This document shows, in pieces, positions 1 to 6,023 of a stretch of 6,023 nucleotides of DNA. This stretch comes from Flammeovirgaceae bacterium. GTDB lineage: Bacteria; Bacteroidota; Bacteroidia; Cytophagales; MED-G16. The translations under genes were made by a program, and so were the position numbers. Under the pieces are notes generated by a model that searched no databases, was not told where the DNA came from, and saw only the letters and a program-made list of their open reading frames with translations. The stretch is taken from NCBI GenBank assembly GCA_002701745.1, contig NZWZ01000014.1, forward strand, positions 11,310 through 17,332, written 5' to 3'. Position 1 is the stretch's first letter, and each line of letters begins with the position of its first letter.

Positions 1-468
1 CTAGACATTGATATTATTCTTTACGAAACTATACCATGCTTAAGAGAAGTGAAAATAATAAATGATCTCGTAGAAGCATATAAAAAAGAAGTATGGATAT
101 CAATGACATGCAACAATGATTTAAATTTAAGAGATAGTTCTTCCTTAGAGGAAGCATGTAAGATATTATCAAAATCTAATCATATAACAACTATCGGTTT
201 AAATTGTTTTAATCCAAATCTTACTAAAAAAGCAATTAAAAAACTACGAAAATATTCTAATAAAAAAATTTTAGTCTATCCAAATTCAGGTGAAAATTTT
301 AATAGTAAGTTAAAAACTTGGTTCGGGGAGAAAAAAATTAATAATGAGGAATTTTCAAGTTGGATTGATGAAAATCCAGACATAGTTGGAGGATGTTGTA
401 GAATAGGAAAAAATGAAATAAAAAAAATGAAATCATTTATCGAAAATGGAGATAAAAAAAGCATATAA
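1..468 (+). CDS. mmuM: Homocysteine S-methyltransferase, MmuM type (5'-truncated by window edge)
   Basis: Only the C-terminal 155 residues are visible; the frame is open from base 1, so the start lies upstream. The GTG at 49 is an internal codon, because conserved sequence (ETIP, visible residues 9-12) precedes it. The family transfers a methyl group from S-methylmethionine or S-adenosylmethionine to homocysteine, giving methionine, in the cytoplasm. Visible family marks are GLNC (visible Cys 69), VYPNSGE (92-98) and GGCCR (130-134). Cys 69, 132 and 133 correspond to the three zinc ligands that activate the homocysteine thiol. Full-length relatives have about 310 residues, so about half is missing. 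The ending looks normal, at a TAA overlapping the next gene by 23 bases, which suggests one transcript. The methyl donor cannot be told from this half. The family assignment is firm; the symbol is by similarity to E. coli MmuM. Confidence 0.9.
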   Translation, partial: LDIDIILYETIPCLREVKIINDLVEAYKKEVWISMTCNNDLNLRDSSSLEEACKILSKSNHITTIGLNCFNPNLTKKAIKKLRKYSNKKILVYPNSGENFNSKLKTWFGEKKINNEEFSSWIDENPDIVGGCCRIGKNEIKKMKSFIENGDKKSI

Positions 469-1066
469 AAAAGCATTTAAATATCTTGAATCTGATCCAG
501 TTATGAAATATTTGATTTCAAAATTTGGTAGAGAAATAAATATTGAGGACAGGTATAACAAAAATTATGCAAAAGCTATAGCCGAATTAATTATTGAACA
601 ACAAATTAGTTTTAAAGTAGCTATTTCTATTAAAAAAAAATTTAATCATTTGATTTCAGGAATGACAAATAATGAAATATTAGAAATTAATGATAGTAAA
701 TTAAAAGGTATAGGGATATCGAGAATGAAAGTAAAATATATAAAAAATGTTTACCAATACTTTCTTGACAATAATATAAACTTTGATAGTTTAGATAATG
801 ATAAAATAATTAATGAATTAACTACTATAAAAGGTGTAGGGAGTTGGACAGCAGAGATGTTTCTAATATTTATTTTATTTAGAGAGAATATTTTTTCAAA
901 AAAAGATATTGCTCTATTAAATAGCATCAAACTCAATTATAATATAGAAACCTTAAATGATAAAATATTAAATAATCTGATTAAATCTTGGGCTCCATAC
1001 AATACATACGCTTCTCTTATATTATGGAAATCCATTGAAGAAAAAATATTTTTTAAAAAAAATTAG
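446..1066 (+). CDS. alkA: DNA-3-methyladenine glycosylase II family (AlkA-like, HhH-GPD)
   Basis: This 206-residue protein probably cuts alkylated bases such as 3-methyladenine out of DNA, starting base excision repair. It shows the family's order of motifs: LIIEQQIS (48-55), a helix-hairpin-helix with IKGVGSWTAE (128-137), the catalytic aspartate in FSKKDIAL (Asp154), and a C-terminal SWAPYNTYAS (181-190). The position that is lysine in bifunctional OGG1/Nth-type enzymes is threonine here (Thr135), as in AlkA, so it should be a monofunctional glycosylase. It lacks the N-terminal domain of E. coli AlkA and is closer in size to yeast Mag-type enzymes. The proline usually found just before the catalytic aspartate is absent. 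ATG 446 is the only ATG ahead of the conserved region, with an in-frame stop at 428-430; no Shine-Dalgarno is seen. It is very rich in Lys, Asn and Ile, with an A9 run at 632-640. Damage specificity is not readable from sequence. Confidence 0.9.
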   Translation: MEIKKAYKKAFKYLESDPVMKYLISKFGREINIEDRYNKNYAKAIAELIIEQQISFKVAISIKKKFNHLISGMTNNEILEINDSKLKGIGISRMKVKYIKNVYQYFLDNNINFDSLDNDKIINELTTIKGVGSWTAEMFLIFILFRENIFSKKDIALLNSIKLNYNIETLNDKILNNLIKSWAPYNTYASLILWKSIEEKIFFKKN

Positions 1067-2736
1067 TTTTCAGGAATTCTGATGTCTTCTACCAACTGAA
1101 CTACTTTTTGTGGAGGAGGCGAGGTTAAATATGACACTACAATTGAAATTAAAAAATTACATAACATAGCAATAGATCCAAATCCTTCAGGTGAAATACC
1201 AAACCACCATTCTGAAGAAGGAGGTAGAGGCCCTAACCATCCTAATTTAAATTTAGCCATGTAGTAGAGCATTAGAGAAATTCCAACAATCATACCAGAT
1301 ATAGCTCCTTCTTTATTAATTCTTTTGGAGAAAATACCCAGAATTATAGCAGGAAAAAAGGAAGCAGCAGCCAGACCAAATGCTAGAGCAACTACCGCAG
1401 CAACAAAACCTGGAGGATTTATTCCAAAATATCCAGCTACTATAACTGCAAAAAAAGAAGAAATTCTTGCTATTAGTAATTCTCTTTTTTGAGATATATT
1501 AGGCATAAAAATCTTTTTAACTAAGTCGTTTGAAACTGAAGTAGAAATAACTAATAATAACCCTGCTGCAGTAGAGAGAGCTGCTGCCAATCCACCTGCG
1601 GCTACTAACGCAATAACCCAAGCAGGTAAATTAGCAATTTCAGGATTAGCTAAAACCATAATATCATTATCAATTATTAATTCATTATTTTCATAATTAT
1701 TATAGTTAATTATTCCATCATTATTTTTATCATCATAAGTAATTAATCCAGTATTCTCCCAATTTTTGAACCAATCTGGCATCATAGAATACTCTTTCTC
1801 ACTAACTGTTTCAATAAGATTTAATTTTGAAAAGACAGAGACAGCAGGAGCAGTTGTATATAATATTGTAATGAAAAGAAGAGCTAATCCAACAGACTTT
1901 CTAGCATCACTGACCCTCTTCACAGTAAAAAATCTTACAATTACATGAGGTAGTCCAGCTGTTCCTACCATTAGTGCTAAAGTGATACAGAATATATCAA
2001 AAACCGATTTGGATCCAGAAGTATATTCATTGAATCCTAAGTCTTTAGAAAGCAGATCTAATTTCTCAAGAAGATAAATACCCGATCCATCATTTATCTG
2101 AGATCCCATCCCAATTTGAGGGATAAAATTTCCTGTCATTTGAAGAGAAATAAAAAATGCAGGAACCATAAATGCAAAAATTAGAACACAGTACTGAGCA
2201 ACCTGAGTATAGGTTATGCCTTTCATTCCTCCTAAAACTGCATAAAATAAAACTATTACCATTCCAACAATTACACCTGACTCAATGGGAATCTCGAGAA
2301 ATCTAGAGAAAACGATACCTACTCCTCTCATCTGACCAGCAACATATGTAAATGATACCGCAAGAGCACAAAAAACAGCAACCAATCTTGCTCTATTTGA
2401 ATAATATCTTTCACCAATAAAATCTGGTACGGTAAATTTTCCGAATTTTCTTAGGTATGGTGCAAGTAATAACGCTAACAAAACATACCCACCAGTCCAG
2501 CCCATTAAATAGACTGATCCATCATAACCTGCAAAAGCAATTATTCCAGCCATAGAAATAAAAGACGCTGCAGACATCCAATCAGCTGCGGTTGCCATAC
2601 CATTGGCAAGAGGAGAAACTCCTTTACCCGCAATATAAAATTCTTTAGTAGAACTAGCTTTAGACCAAATAGCTATAGATATGTATATTAAAAAGGTAAT
2701 ACCAACAATAATATAAGTCCAGGTTTGAACATCCAT
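1063..2736 (-). CDS. Sodium:solute symporter large subunit, VC_2705 type (SSS family, TC 2.A.21)
   Basis: This 557-residue inner-membrane protein should couple solute uptake to sodium entry. About 13 membrane segments can be picked out (near 5-24, 43-69, 75-94, 118-146, 152-171, 178-199, 246-266, 281-303, 371-399, 418-438, 444-468, 476-494, 517-538), fitting the LeuT-like fold. Asp52/Ser55 in ATAADWMSAAS and Ser388/Thr389 in AAALSTAAG match positions tied to sodium binding in PutP-type symporters. ANPEIANLPAWVIALVAAGG (363-382) and the DUF4212 gene 2 bases upstream point to the VC_2705 subfamily, whose members nearly always sit next to such a small protein. These are often annotated as acetate/ActP-like or cation/acetate symporters, but the substrate is unproven. 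A polar insertion at 304-370 carries an EF-hand-like DKNNDGII (336-343) on the predicted periplasmic side. The ATG at 2734-2736 has no clear Shine-Dalgarno, so translation may be coupled to the upstream gene. The stop interlocks with that of the convergent glycosylase gene. Confidence 0.93.
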   Translation of the reverse strand: MDVQTWTYIIVGITFLIYISIAIWSKASSTKEFYIAGKGVSPLANGMATAADWMSAASFISMAGIIAFAGYDGSVYLMGWTGGYVLLALLLAPYLRKFGKFTVPDFIGERYYSNRARLVAVFCALAVSFTYVAGQMRGVGIVFSRFLEIPIESGVIVGMVIVLFYAVLGGMKGITYTQVAQYCVLIFAFMVPAFFISLQMTGNFIPQIGMGSQINDGSGIYLLEKLDLLSKDLGFNEYTSGSKSVFDIFCITLALMVGTAGLPHVIVRFFTVKRVSDARKSVGLALLFITILYTTAPAVSVFSKLNLIETVSEKEYSMMPDWFKNWENTGLITYDDKNNDGIINYNNYENNELIIDNDIMVLANPEIANLPAWVIALVAAGGLAAALSTAAGLLLVISTSVSNDLVKKIFMPNISQKRELLIARISSFFAVIVAGYFGINPPGFVAAVVALAFGLAAASFFPAIILGIFSKRINKEGAISGMIVGISLMLYYMAKFKLGWLGPLPPSSEWWFGISPEGFGSIAMLCNFLISIVVSYLTSPPPQKVVQLVEDIRIPEN

Positions 2737-2738
2737 TT

Positions 2739-2996
2739 TTAATCTTTTTTATTAAATCCATATTTTTTATCAAGCTTATTTATCAAATGAACATAGATAA
2801 AAATAAGAATGACAAAAACATACATCGATCCTTGTTGAGCAAACCAAAACCCTAACTTAAATCCTCCTAAATAAAATGTATCTAAAAAATCTTTGAATAA
2901 AATTGAGAAACAAAAAGAAACTAGAAACCATACAGATAAAAGAATTCCAACATATTTCAGATTTTCTTTCCAATAATTTGTATTTTGAGTACTCAA
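2739..2996 (-). CDS. DUF4212 protein, putative small subunit of sodium/solute symporter
   Basis: An 85-residue membrane protein with two hydrophobic segments (about 15-35 and 57-74). The family signature is clear: NYWKENL near the N-terminus (7-13), LGFWFAQQGS (48-57) leading into the second segment, and NKLDKKYGF (73-81) at the C-terminus. DUF4212 proteins (TIGR03647) lie almost always just upstream of a VC_2705-type symporter and are sometimes fused to it, so this is probably an accessory or small subunit of the next gene; its molecular role is not established. The stop is 2 bases before the symporter's ATG. The start appears to be TTG (2994-2996): there is no ATG before the YWKEN motif and an in-frame stop lies at 3003-3005, two codons upstream. 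Family identity is strong; the exact start is less so. Confidence 0.88.
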   Translation of the reverse strand: MSTQNTNYWKENLKYVGILLSVWFLVSFCFSILFKDFLDTFYLGGFKLGFWFAQQGSMYVFVILIFIYVHLINKLDKKYGFNKKD

Positions 2997-3021
2997 TTTG
3001 GTTTAATTTTAATTAGTAGCA
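2977..3021. promoter_or_regulatory. Divergent start region between symporter operon and peptidase operon
   Basis: Only 25 bases (2997-3021) separate the TTG of the DUF4212 gene from the ATG of the M14 gene, so signals for both directions must sit here or inside the coding ends. On the + strand, TTTG at 2977-2980 and TAATTTTA at 3004-3011 (one mismatch to TAnnTTTG) are 23 bases apart. That resembles the Bacteroidota -33/-7 promoter pattern, but it would leave a leader of only a few bases, and such strings are common in AT-rich DNA. I found no matching pair on the - strand. This is a weak candidate, listed mainly to describe the gap. Confidence 0.2.
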
Positions 3022-5541
3022 ATGAAGATAATTAATTTAATTCTTTTCCTTTTAATAACAGTTCAAATTAATGCCCAAGATTATTTTTTGAAAAATAATG
3101 GACCATATAATGATAAAATCATGAGTCCTGAAGAATTTCTTGGTTATGAAATTGGGTTTGAACATACTAGACATGATTTGATAATATCGTATTTAAATTA
3201 TTTATCAAATAGTTCTGATAATGCTCAGATAATTGAATATGGTAGAACACATGAGGGAAGAAAATTAGTAATGCTTACAGTTTCATCCTCCTCCAACTTA
3301 AATAATATAGGTGAAATACAGAGAATACATTTAAAATACACCAATCCAGAAAACAAAGATAAAATTGATAATAACCTTCCAATCATCATTAATCTTGGAT
3401 ACGGTGTTCATGGAAATGAACCATCAAGCTCTGAGGCTGCAATGCTAACCGCTTACACCATGGTTGCTTCTGAAAGTAACAAAATAAAAAAATTTAGAGA
3501 TAGGTCCATAATTTTTATTGATCCAACTATAAATCCAGATGGAAGAGATAGACATTCTCAGTGGGCTAATCAATATAAATCTATAAATCTTGTCTCTGAT
3601 GAGAATGATGCTGAACACAATGAGTCATGGCCAAGAGGTAGAACTAATCACTACTGGTTTGATTTAAATAGAGACTGGTTATTAGGAATAAATCCAGAAA
3701 GTGAAAATAAACTAAAATGGTTCCATAGTTGGTATCCAAATGTTGTTACAGATTTCCATGAAATGGGTACTAATAGCACATACTTTTTTGAACCAATGAA
3801 ACCAAATGCATCTTTAAAGCCGTTAATTCCTGATGAAAATTATAGTGTATTAAGTCCAATATTTGCAAAATATTATTCAAAAGCTTTAGATAGTATTGGT
3901 TCGTTTTATTATACAAAAGAATCATTTGATGAAACCTACCCGGGTTATGGTTCATCTTATCCAGATGTTCAAGGGGCTCTAGCTATACTTTTTGAGCAAG
4001 GTAGCTCAAGAGGACATCTCCAAGAAACAAATTATGGAACAATATCATTTGGGTTTACCATCAGAAATCAGTACTTATCAAGTATTGCAACTGTTGAGGC
4101 AGCTGTAGATAATAAAAACCTATTGAGAGACTATCAAAAAAGATTTTTTAGTTCGTCAGTTACTGAATTTAGTAGTGATAAAACAAAAGCATACGAGTTT
4201 GGTGATCTCTACGATATGAATAGGAATAAAGCATTCATTGATAAATTGATTTTACATAATATCAAAGTCTATAGGAATAAAGAAAAATTCATTGTTCCTG
4301 TCAAGCAGCAACAATCTAGGATGGTTAAAAATTTCTTCGAAACTTATGATAAGTATGTTGACAGTGTATTTTATGATGCATCCGCATGGAGTGTTTCTAA
4401 TTTTTATAATATGAAATCTAAAAAACTGAGAAGTTTTATTAGTGAATCTGAAATTACAGATACCGATAATTTAATTAAAAATTTAAAAGTTAATAAATCA
4501 GATTACGCATATATTATTGACTGGAATGATTACAACTCTCCTGCTACTCTTAATCACTTACAAAAAAATGAAATAGTAACTTATTCTGCATTTAAACCTT
4601 TTAAGATTAAAGTTGATAACGCTAATGAAGGAGTGCAATTTAATTATGGGTCAATACTAGTGCCAGTAAGCAAACAAAAAATTTCAAGCGATAAGCTATA
4701 TGAAATAATTAAAGAGTTACAGTTAAAATTTAATGTTCCAATTTATAATTCTGAATCTGGATATAGTTTAGAAGGAATTGATCTCGGAAGTAATAATTTT
4801 AGAATAAATAAACCAGTTAAAGTTGCCATGTTAATTGGTGATGGAGTTAGCTCATATGAAGCTGGAGAAGTTTGGCATCTTCTAGATACGAGGATAGGTA
4901 TGCCATTAACAAAGATAAGATTAAATCAATTTTCTAGAATTTCTTTAGATCAGTATACAACTCTAGTAATGGTTTCTGGTTCATACAATCAACTTCGAGA
5001 TAGTGATATTGAAAAAATTAAGGATTGGGTTGGCAAAGGTAATACTCTAATTACAATAGCTAGAGGTTCAAGTTGGGCAATAAATAAAAAAATAGTAGAT
5101 GAAACTTTAGTTAAAGGAAAAAAGGATACTGTTTTCTCAAGAAAAAGTTATGTAGATGCTAGAGAAAATATTGGAAGAGAAAGAATTGGAGGTGTTATCT
5201 TAAGTGTTGATTTAGACTTAACACATCCACTAGCATTTGGATATAATGATTTATCTATTCCTGTCTATAAGAATAATAATGTATTTATAAATAAAACTTC
5301 AGATCATTATTCTTCAGTCGCAATCTATTCTGAGGATGCACATATTGATGGTTATATTTCAAAAAATAATCTGAAAAACTTTATCCCTGGATCAGCATCT
5401 TTATTAGTATCAAGAATAAATTCTGGGAGAGTAGTTTTATTTGCTGATAATCCTAATTTTAGAGGTAGTTGGTATGGAACTAACAAGCTATTTTTAAATG
5501 CTATTTTTTTAGGAAATAATATTATAGTACCAACAAATTAA
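3022..5541 (+). CDS. Secreted M14-family zinc carboxypeptidase-like metallopeptidase with GATase1-like C-terminal domain
   Basis: An 839-residue exported protein. Residues 1-18 form a signal peptide (MKII, then a hydrophobic core, then INA) with likely signal peptidase I cleavage before Gln19. The M14 catalytic domain spans about 40-360. Visible active-site elements are HGNE (zinc ligands His130 and Glu133), FDLNRDW (Asn216/Arg217, the substrate-carboxylate pair of carboxypeptidase A), DFHEMG (third zinc ligand His246) and LFEQGSSRG (catalytic Glu325). Since the full set is present, it should be an active zinc exopeptidase; the cleaved substrate is unknown. Residues about 598-685 (VAMLIGDGVSSYEAGEVW onward) look like the class I glutamine-amidotransferase-like domain found at the C-terminus of long M14 proteins; no cysteine nucleophile is present. 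I read no cysteine anywhere in the protein and no obvious type IX sorting domain at its end, so a periplasmic or outer-membrane-associated location is likely. ATG 3022 is chosen because the signal peptide begins there. It probably forms an operon with the M24 gene 12 bases downstream. Confidence 0.92.
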   Translation: MKIINLILFLLITVQINAQDYFLKNNGPYNDKIMSPEEFLGYEIGFEHTRHDLIISYLNYLSNSSDNAQIIEYGRTHEGRKLVMLTVSSSSNLNNIGEIQRIHLKYTNPENKDKIDNNLPIIINLGYGVHGNEPSSSEAAMLTAYTMVASESNKIKKFRDRSIIFIDPTINPDGRDRHSQWANQYKSINLVSDENDAEHNESWPRGRTNHYWFDLNRDWLLGINPESENKLKWFHSWYPNVVTDFHEMGTNSTYFFEPMKPNASLKPLIPDENYSVLSPIFAKYYSKALDSIGSFYYTKESFDETYPGYGSSYPDVQGALAILFEQGSSRGHLQETNYGTISFGFTIRNQYLSSIATVEAAVDNKNLLRDYQKRFFSSSVTEFSSDKTKAYEFGDLYDMNRNKAFIDKLILHNIKVYRNKEKFIVPVKQQQSRMVKNFFETYDKYVDSVFYDASAWSVSNFYNMKSKKLRSFISESEITDTDNLIKNLKVNKSDYAYIIDWNDYNSPATLNHLQKNEIVTYSAFKPFKIKVDNANEGVQFNYGSILVPVSKQKISSDKLYEIIKELQLKFNVPIYNSESGYSLEGIDLGSNNFRINKPVKVAMLIGDGVSSYEAGEVWHLLDTRIGMPLTKIRLNQFSRISLDQYTTLVMVSGSYNQLRDSDIEKIKDWVGKGNTLITIARGSSWAINKKIVDETLVKGKKDTVFSRKSYVDARENIGRERIGGVILSVDLDLTHPLAFGYNDLSIPVYKNNNVFINKTSDHYSSVAIYSEDAHIDGYISKNNLKNFIPGSASLLVSRINSGRVVLFADNPNFRGSWYGTNKLFLNAIFLGNNIIVPTN

Positions 5542-5553
5542 ATTTTATATAAT

Positions 5554-6023
5554 ATGAAAATTATTCACTTAATACTTTTAATAACATTATCATTTAATGT
5601 AAAATCTCAAAATATTCTTAGTCTTAAAGAAAGAGCAAGAGTTATTGAAGAAATTCAAAAAGATAGATTTGATAACCTACTTCCTAAACTTATGGAGGAG
5701 ACAGGAATTGATATGTGGGTAATAATAACAAGAGAATATAATGAAGATCCAGTCATCAAGACTCTTCTTCCACCTACTTGGCTAAACGCTAGAAGAAGAA
5801 CAATTTTAGCTTTCCACTATGACAAGAAGAGTAAAGATTTAGAAAAAGTTGCTATAGCTAGGTATTCATTTGGAAAAAATATTCCATCAATCTGGAATAA
5901 AGAAGAAGAACCTAATCAAATGAAAGCACTAGCTAAGTTTATAGAAGAAAAAAATCCAGAAAAAATTGGATTAAACTTTTCAGATCATTTTGCATTAGCT
6001 GATGGAATAGTTAAAACAGATTA
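5554..6023 (+). CDS. Secreted M24-family metallopeptidase (Xaa-Pro aminopeptidase/creatinase type), 3'-truncated by window edge
   Basis: The ATG at 5554-5556 opens a frame that runs off the window with 156 codons visible. Residues 1-18 (MKIIHLIL..., ending VKS) look like a signal peptide cleaved before Gln19. The rest resembles the creatinase/aminopeptidase P N-terminal domain of exported Bacteroidota M24 proteins: LKERARVIEEI (24-34), IDMWVIITREYNEDPV (52-67), WLNARRRTILAF (76-87) and EKIGLNFSDHFALADG (136-151). The pita-bread catalytic domain with its metal ligands would lie downstream, so activity cannot be judged. By family it would remove an N-terminal residue ahead of proline, or be a related hydrolase, outside the inner membrane. 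The gap to the M14 gene is 12 bases with no visible terminator, suggesting a two-peptidase operon. No Shine-Dalgarno is seen before the start (TTTTATATAAT). I recognise the family by its conserved N-terminal pattern; the exact specificity is open. Confidence 0.85.
   Translation, partial: MKIIHLILLITLSFNVKSQNILSLKERARVIEEIQKDRFDNLLPKLMEETGIDMWVIITREYNEDPVIKTLLPPTWLNARRRTILAFHYDKKSKDLEKVAIARYSFGKNIPSIWNKEEEPNQMKALAKFIEEKNPEKIGLNFSDHFALADGIVKTD

Noticed and set aside
49..51. GTG as start of the first gene
   Set aside because: The frame stays open to base 1 and carries conserved family residues (ETIP) before it, so this is an internal valine codon.
276..476. Antisense open frame of 66 codons
   Set aside because: Lies opposite the conserved mmuM C-terminus; rich in Phe, Ser and Leu as expected for the complement of Lys/Glu-rich coding sequence; no recognisable motif.
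751..936. Antisense open frame of 61 codons
   Set aside because: Overlaps the catalytic region of the glycosylase gene and has no family features.
1041..1062. Possible terminator: the 14-base palindrome AAAAAATATTTTTT followed by an A run
   Set aside because: The stem is A/T only, lies inside the glycosylase coding sequence, and such palindromes are expected by chance in DNA this AT-rich.
1766..1948. Open frame of 60 codons opposite the symporter
   Set aside because: Complement of conserved symporter coding sequence; no motif or start signal.
3770..3955. Antisense open frame of 61 codons
   Set aside because: Opposite the M14 catalytic domain; no independent support.
1..6023. Search for a novel defence, mobile or RNA-based system
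   Set aside because: All six genes fall in known metabolic, repair, transport or peptidase families. I saw no repeat array, transposase, toxin-antitoxin pair, tRNA or structured non-coding stretch.

Overview
The window is a very compact, strongly AT-rich stretch (roughly 30% GC by eye) holding six protein genes. Only 39 bases lie outside them: 2737-2738, 2997-3021 and 5542-5553. I saw no RNA gene, mobile element, CRISPR array or convincing terminator, and no gene-free stretch longer than 25 bases. The likely source is a Bacteroidota (Flavobacteriia-like) bacterium, probably streamlined and possibly marine. The reasons are the AT bias, no visible Shine-Dalgarno sequences before the starts, two signal peptides that end just before a glutamine (typical of Bacteroidota), and protein families common in that phylum. 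The lineage and habitat are inferences.

Region 1 (1-1066, + strand): the C-terminal half of a zinc-dependent homocysteine S-methyltransferase (MmuM type), cut by the window edge, overlaps by 23 bases a small AlkA-type DNA-3-methyladenine glycosylase. They look co-transcribed, though no shared pathway is evident. The glycosylase ends tail to tail with region 2, and the two stop codons interlock in four bases (1063-1066).

Region 2 (1063-2996, - strand): a two-gene transporter unit. A DUF4212 small membrane protein of 85 residues, apparently starting at TTG, is followed after 2 bases by a 557-residue sodium:solute symporter of the VC_2705 type. This gene pair is known across bacteria and its substrate is not certain. 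The symporter has an EF-hand-like DxNxDG loop in a predicted extracytoplasmic insertion.

Region 3 (3022-6023, + strand): two secreted peptidases in tandem, 12 bases apart. The first is an 839-residue M14-family zinc carboxypeptidase-like protein with an intact catalytic set and a C-terminal glutamine-amidotransferase-like domain. The second is an M24/creatinase-type metallopeptidase cut by the window end. They probably act on peptides outside the inner membrane. Region 3 is divergent from region 2 with only 25 bases between start codons, so the promoters must lie within or overlap coding sequence. Scavenged peptide products could feed uptake systems, but nothing here shows that this symporter carries them.

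I found no convincing evidence of a previously undescribed system. The points most worth a second look are the EF-hand-like symporter loop, the TTG start with the tiny divergent spacer, and the cysteine-free M14 protein with its non-catalytic amidotransferase-like domain.
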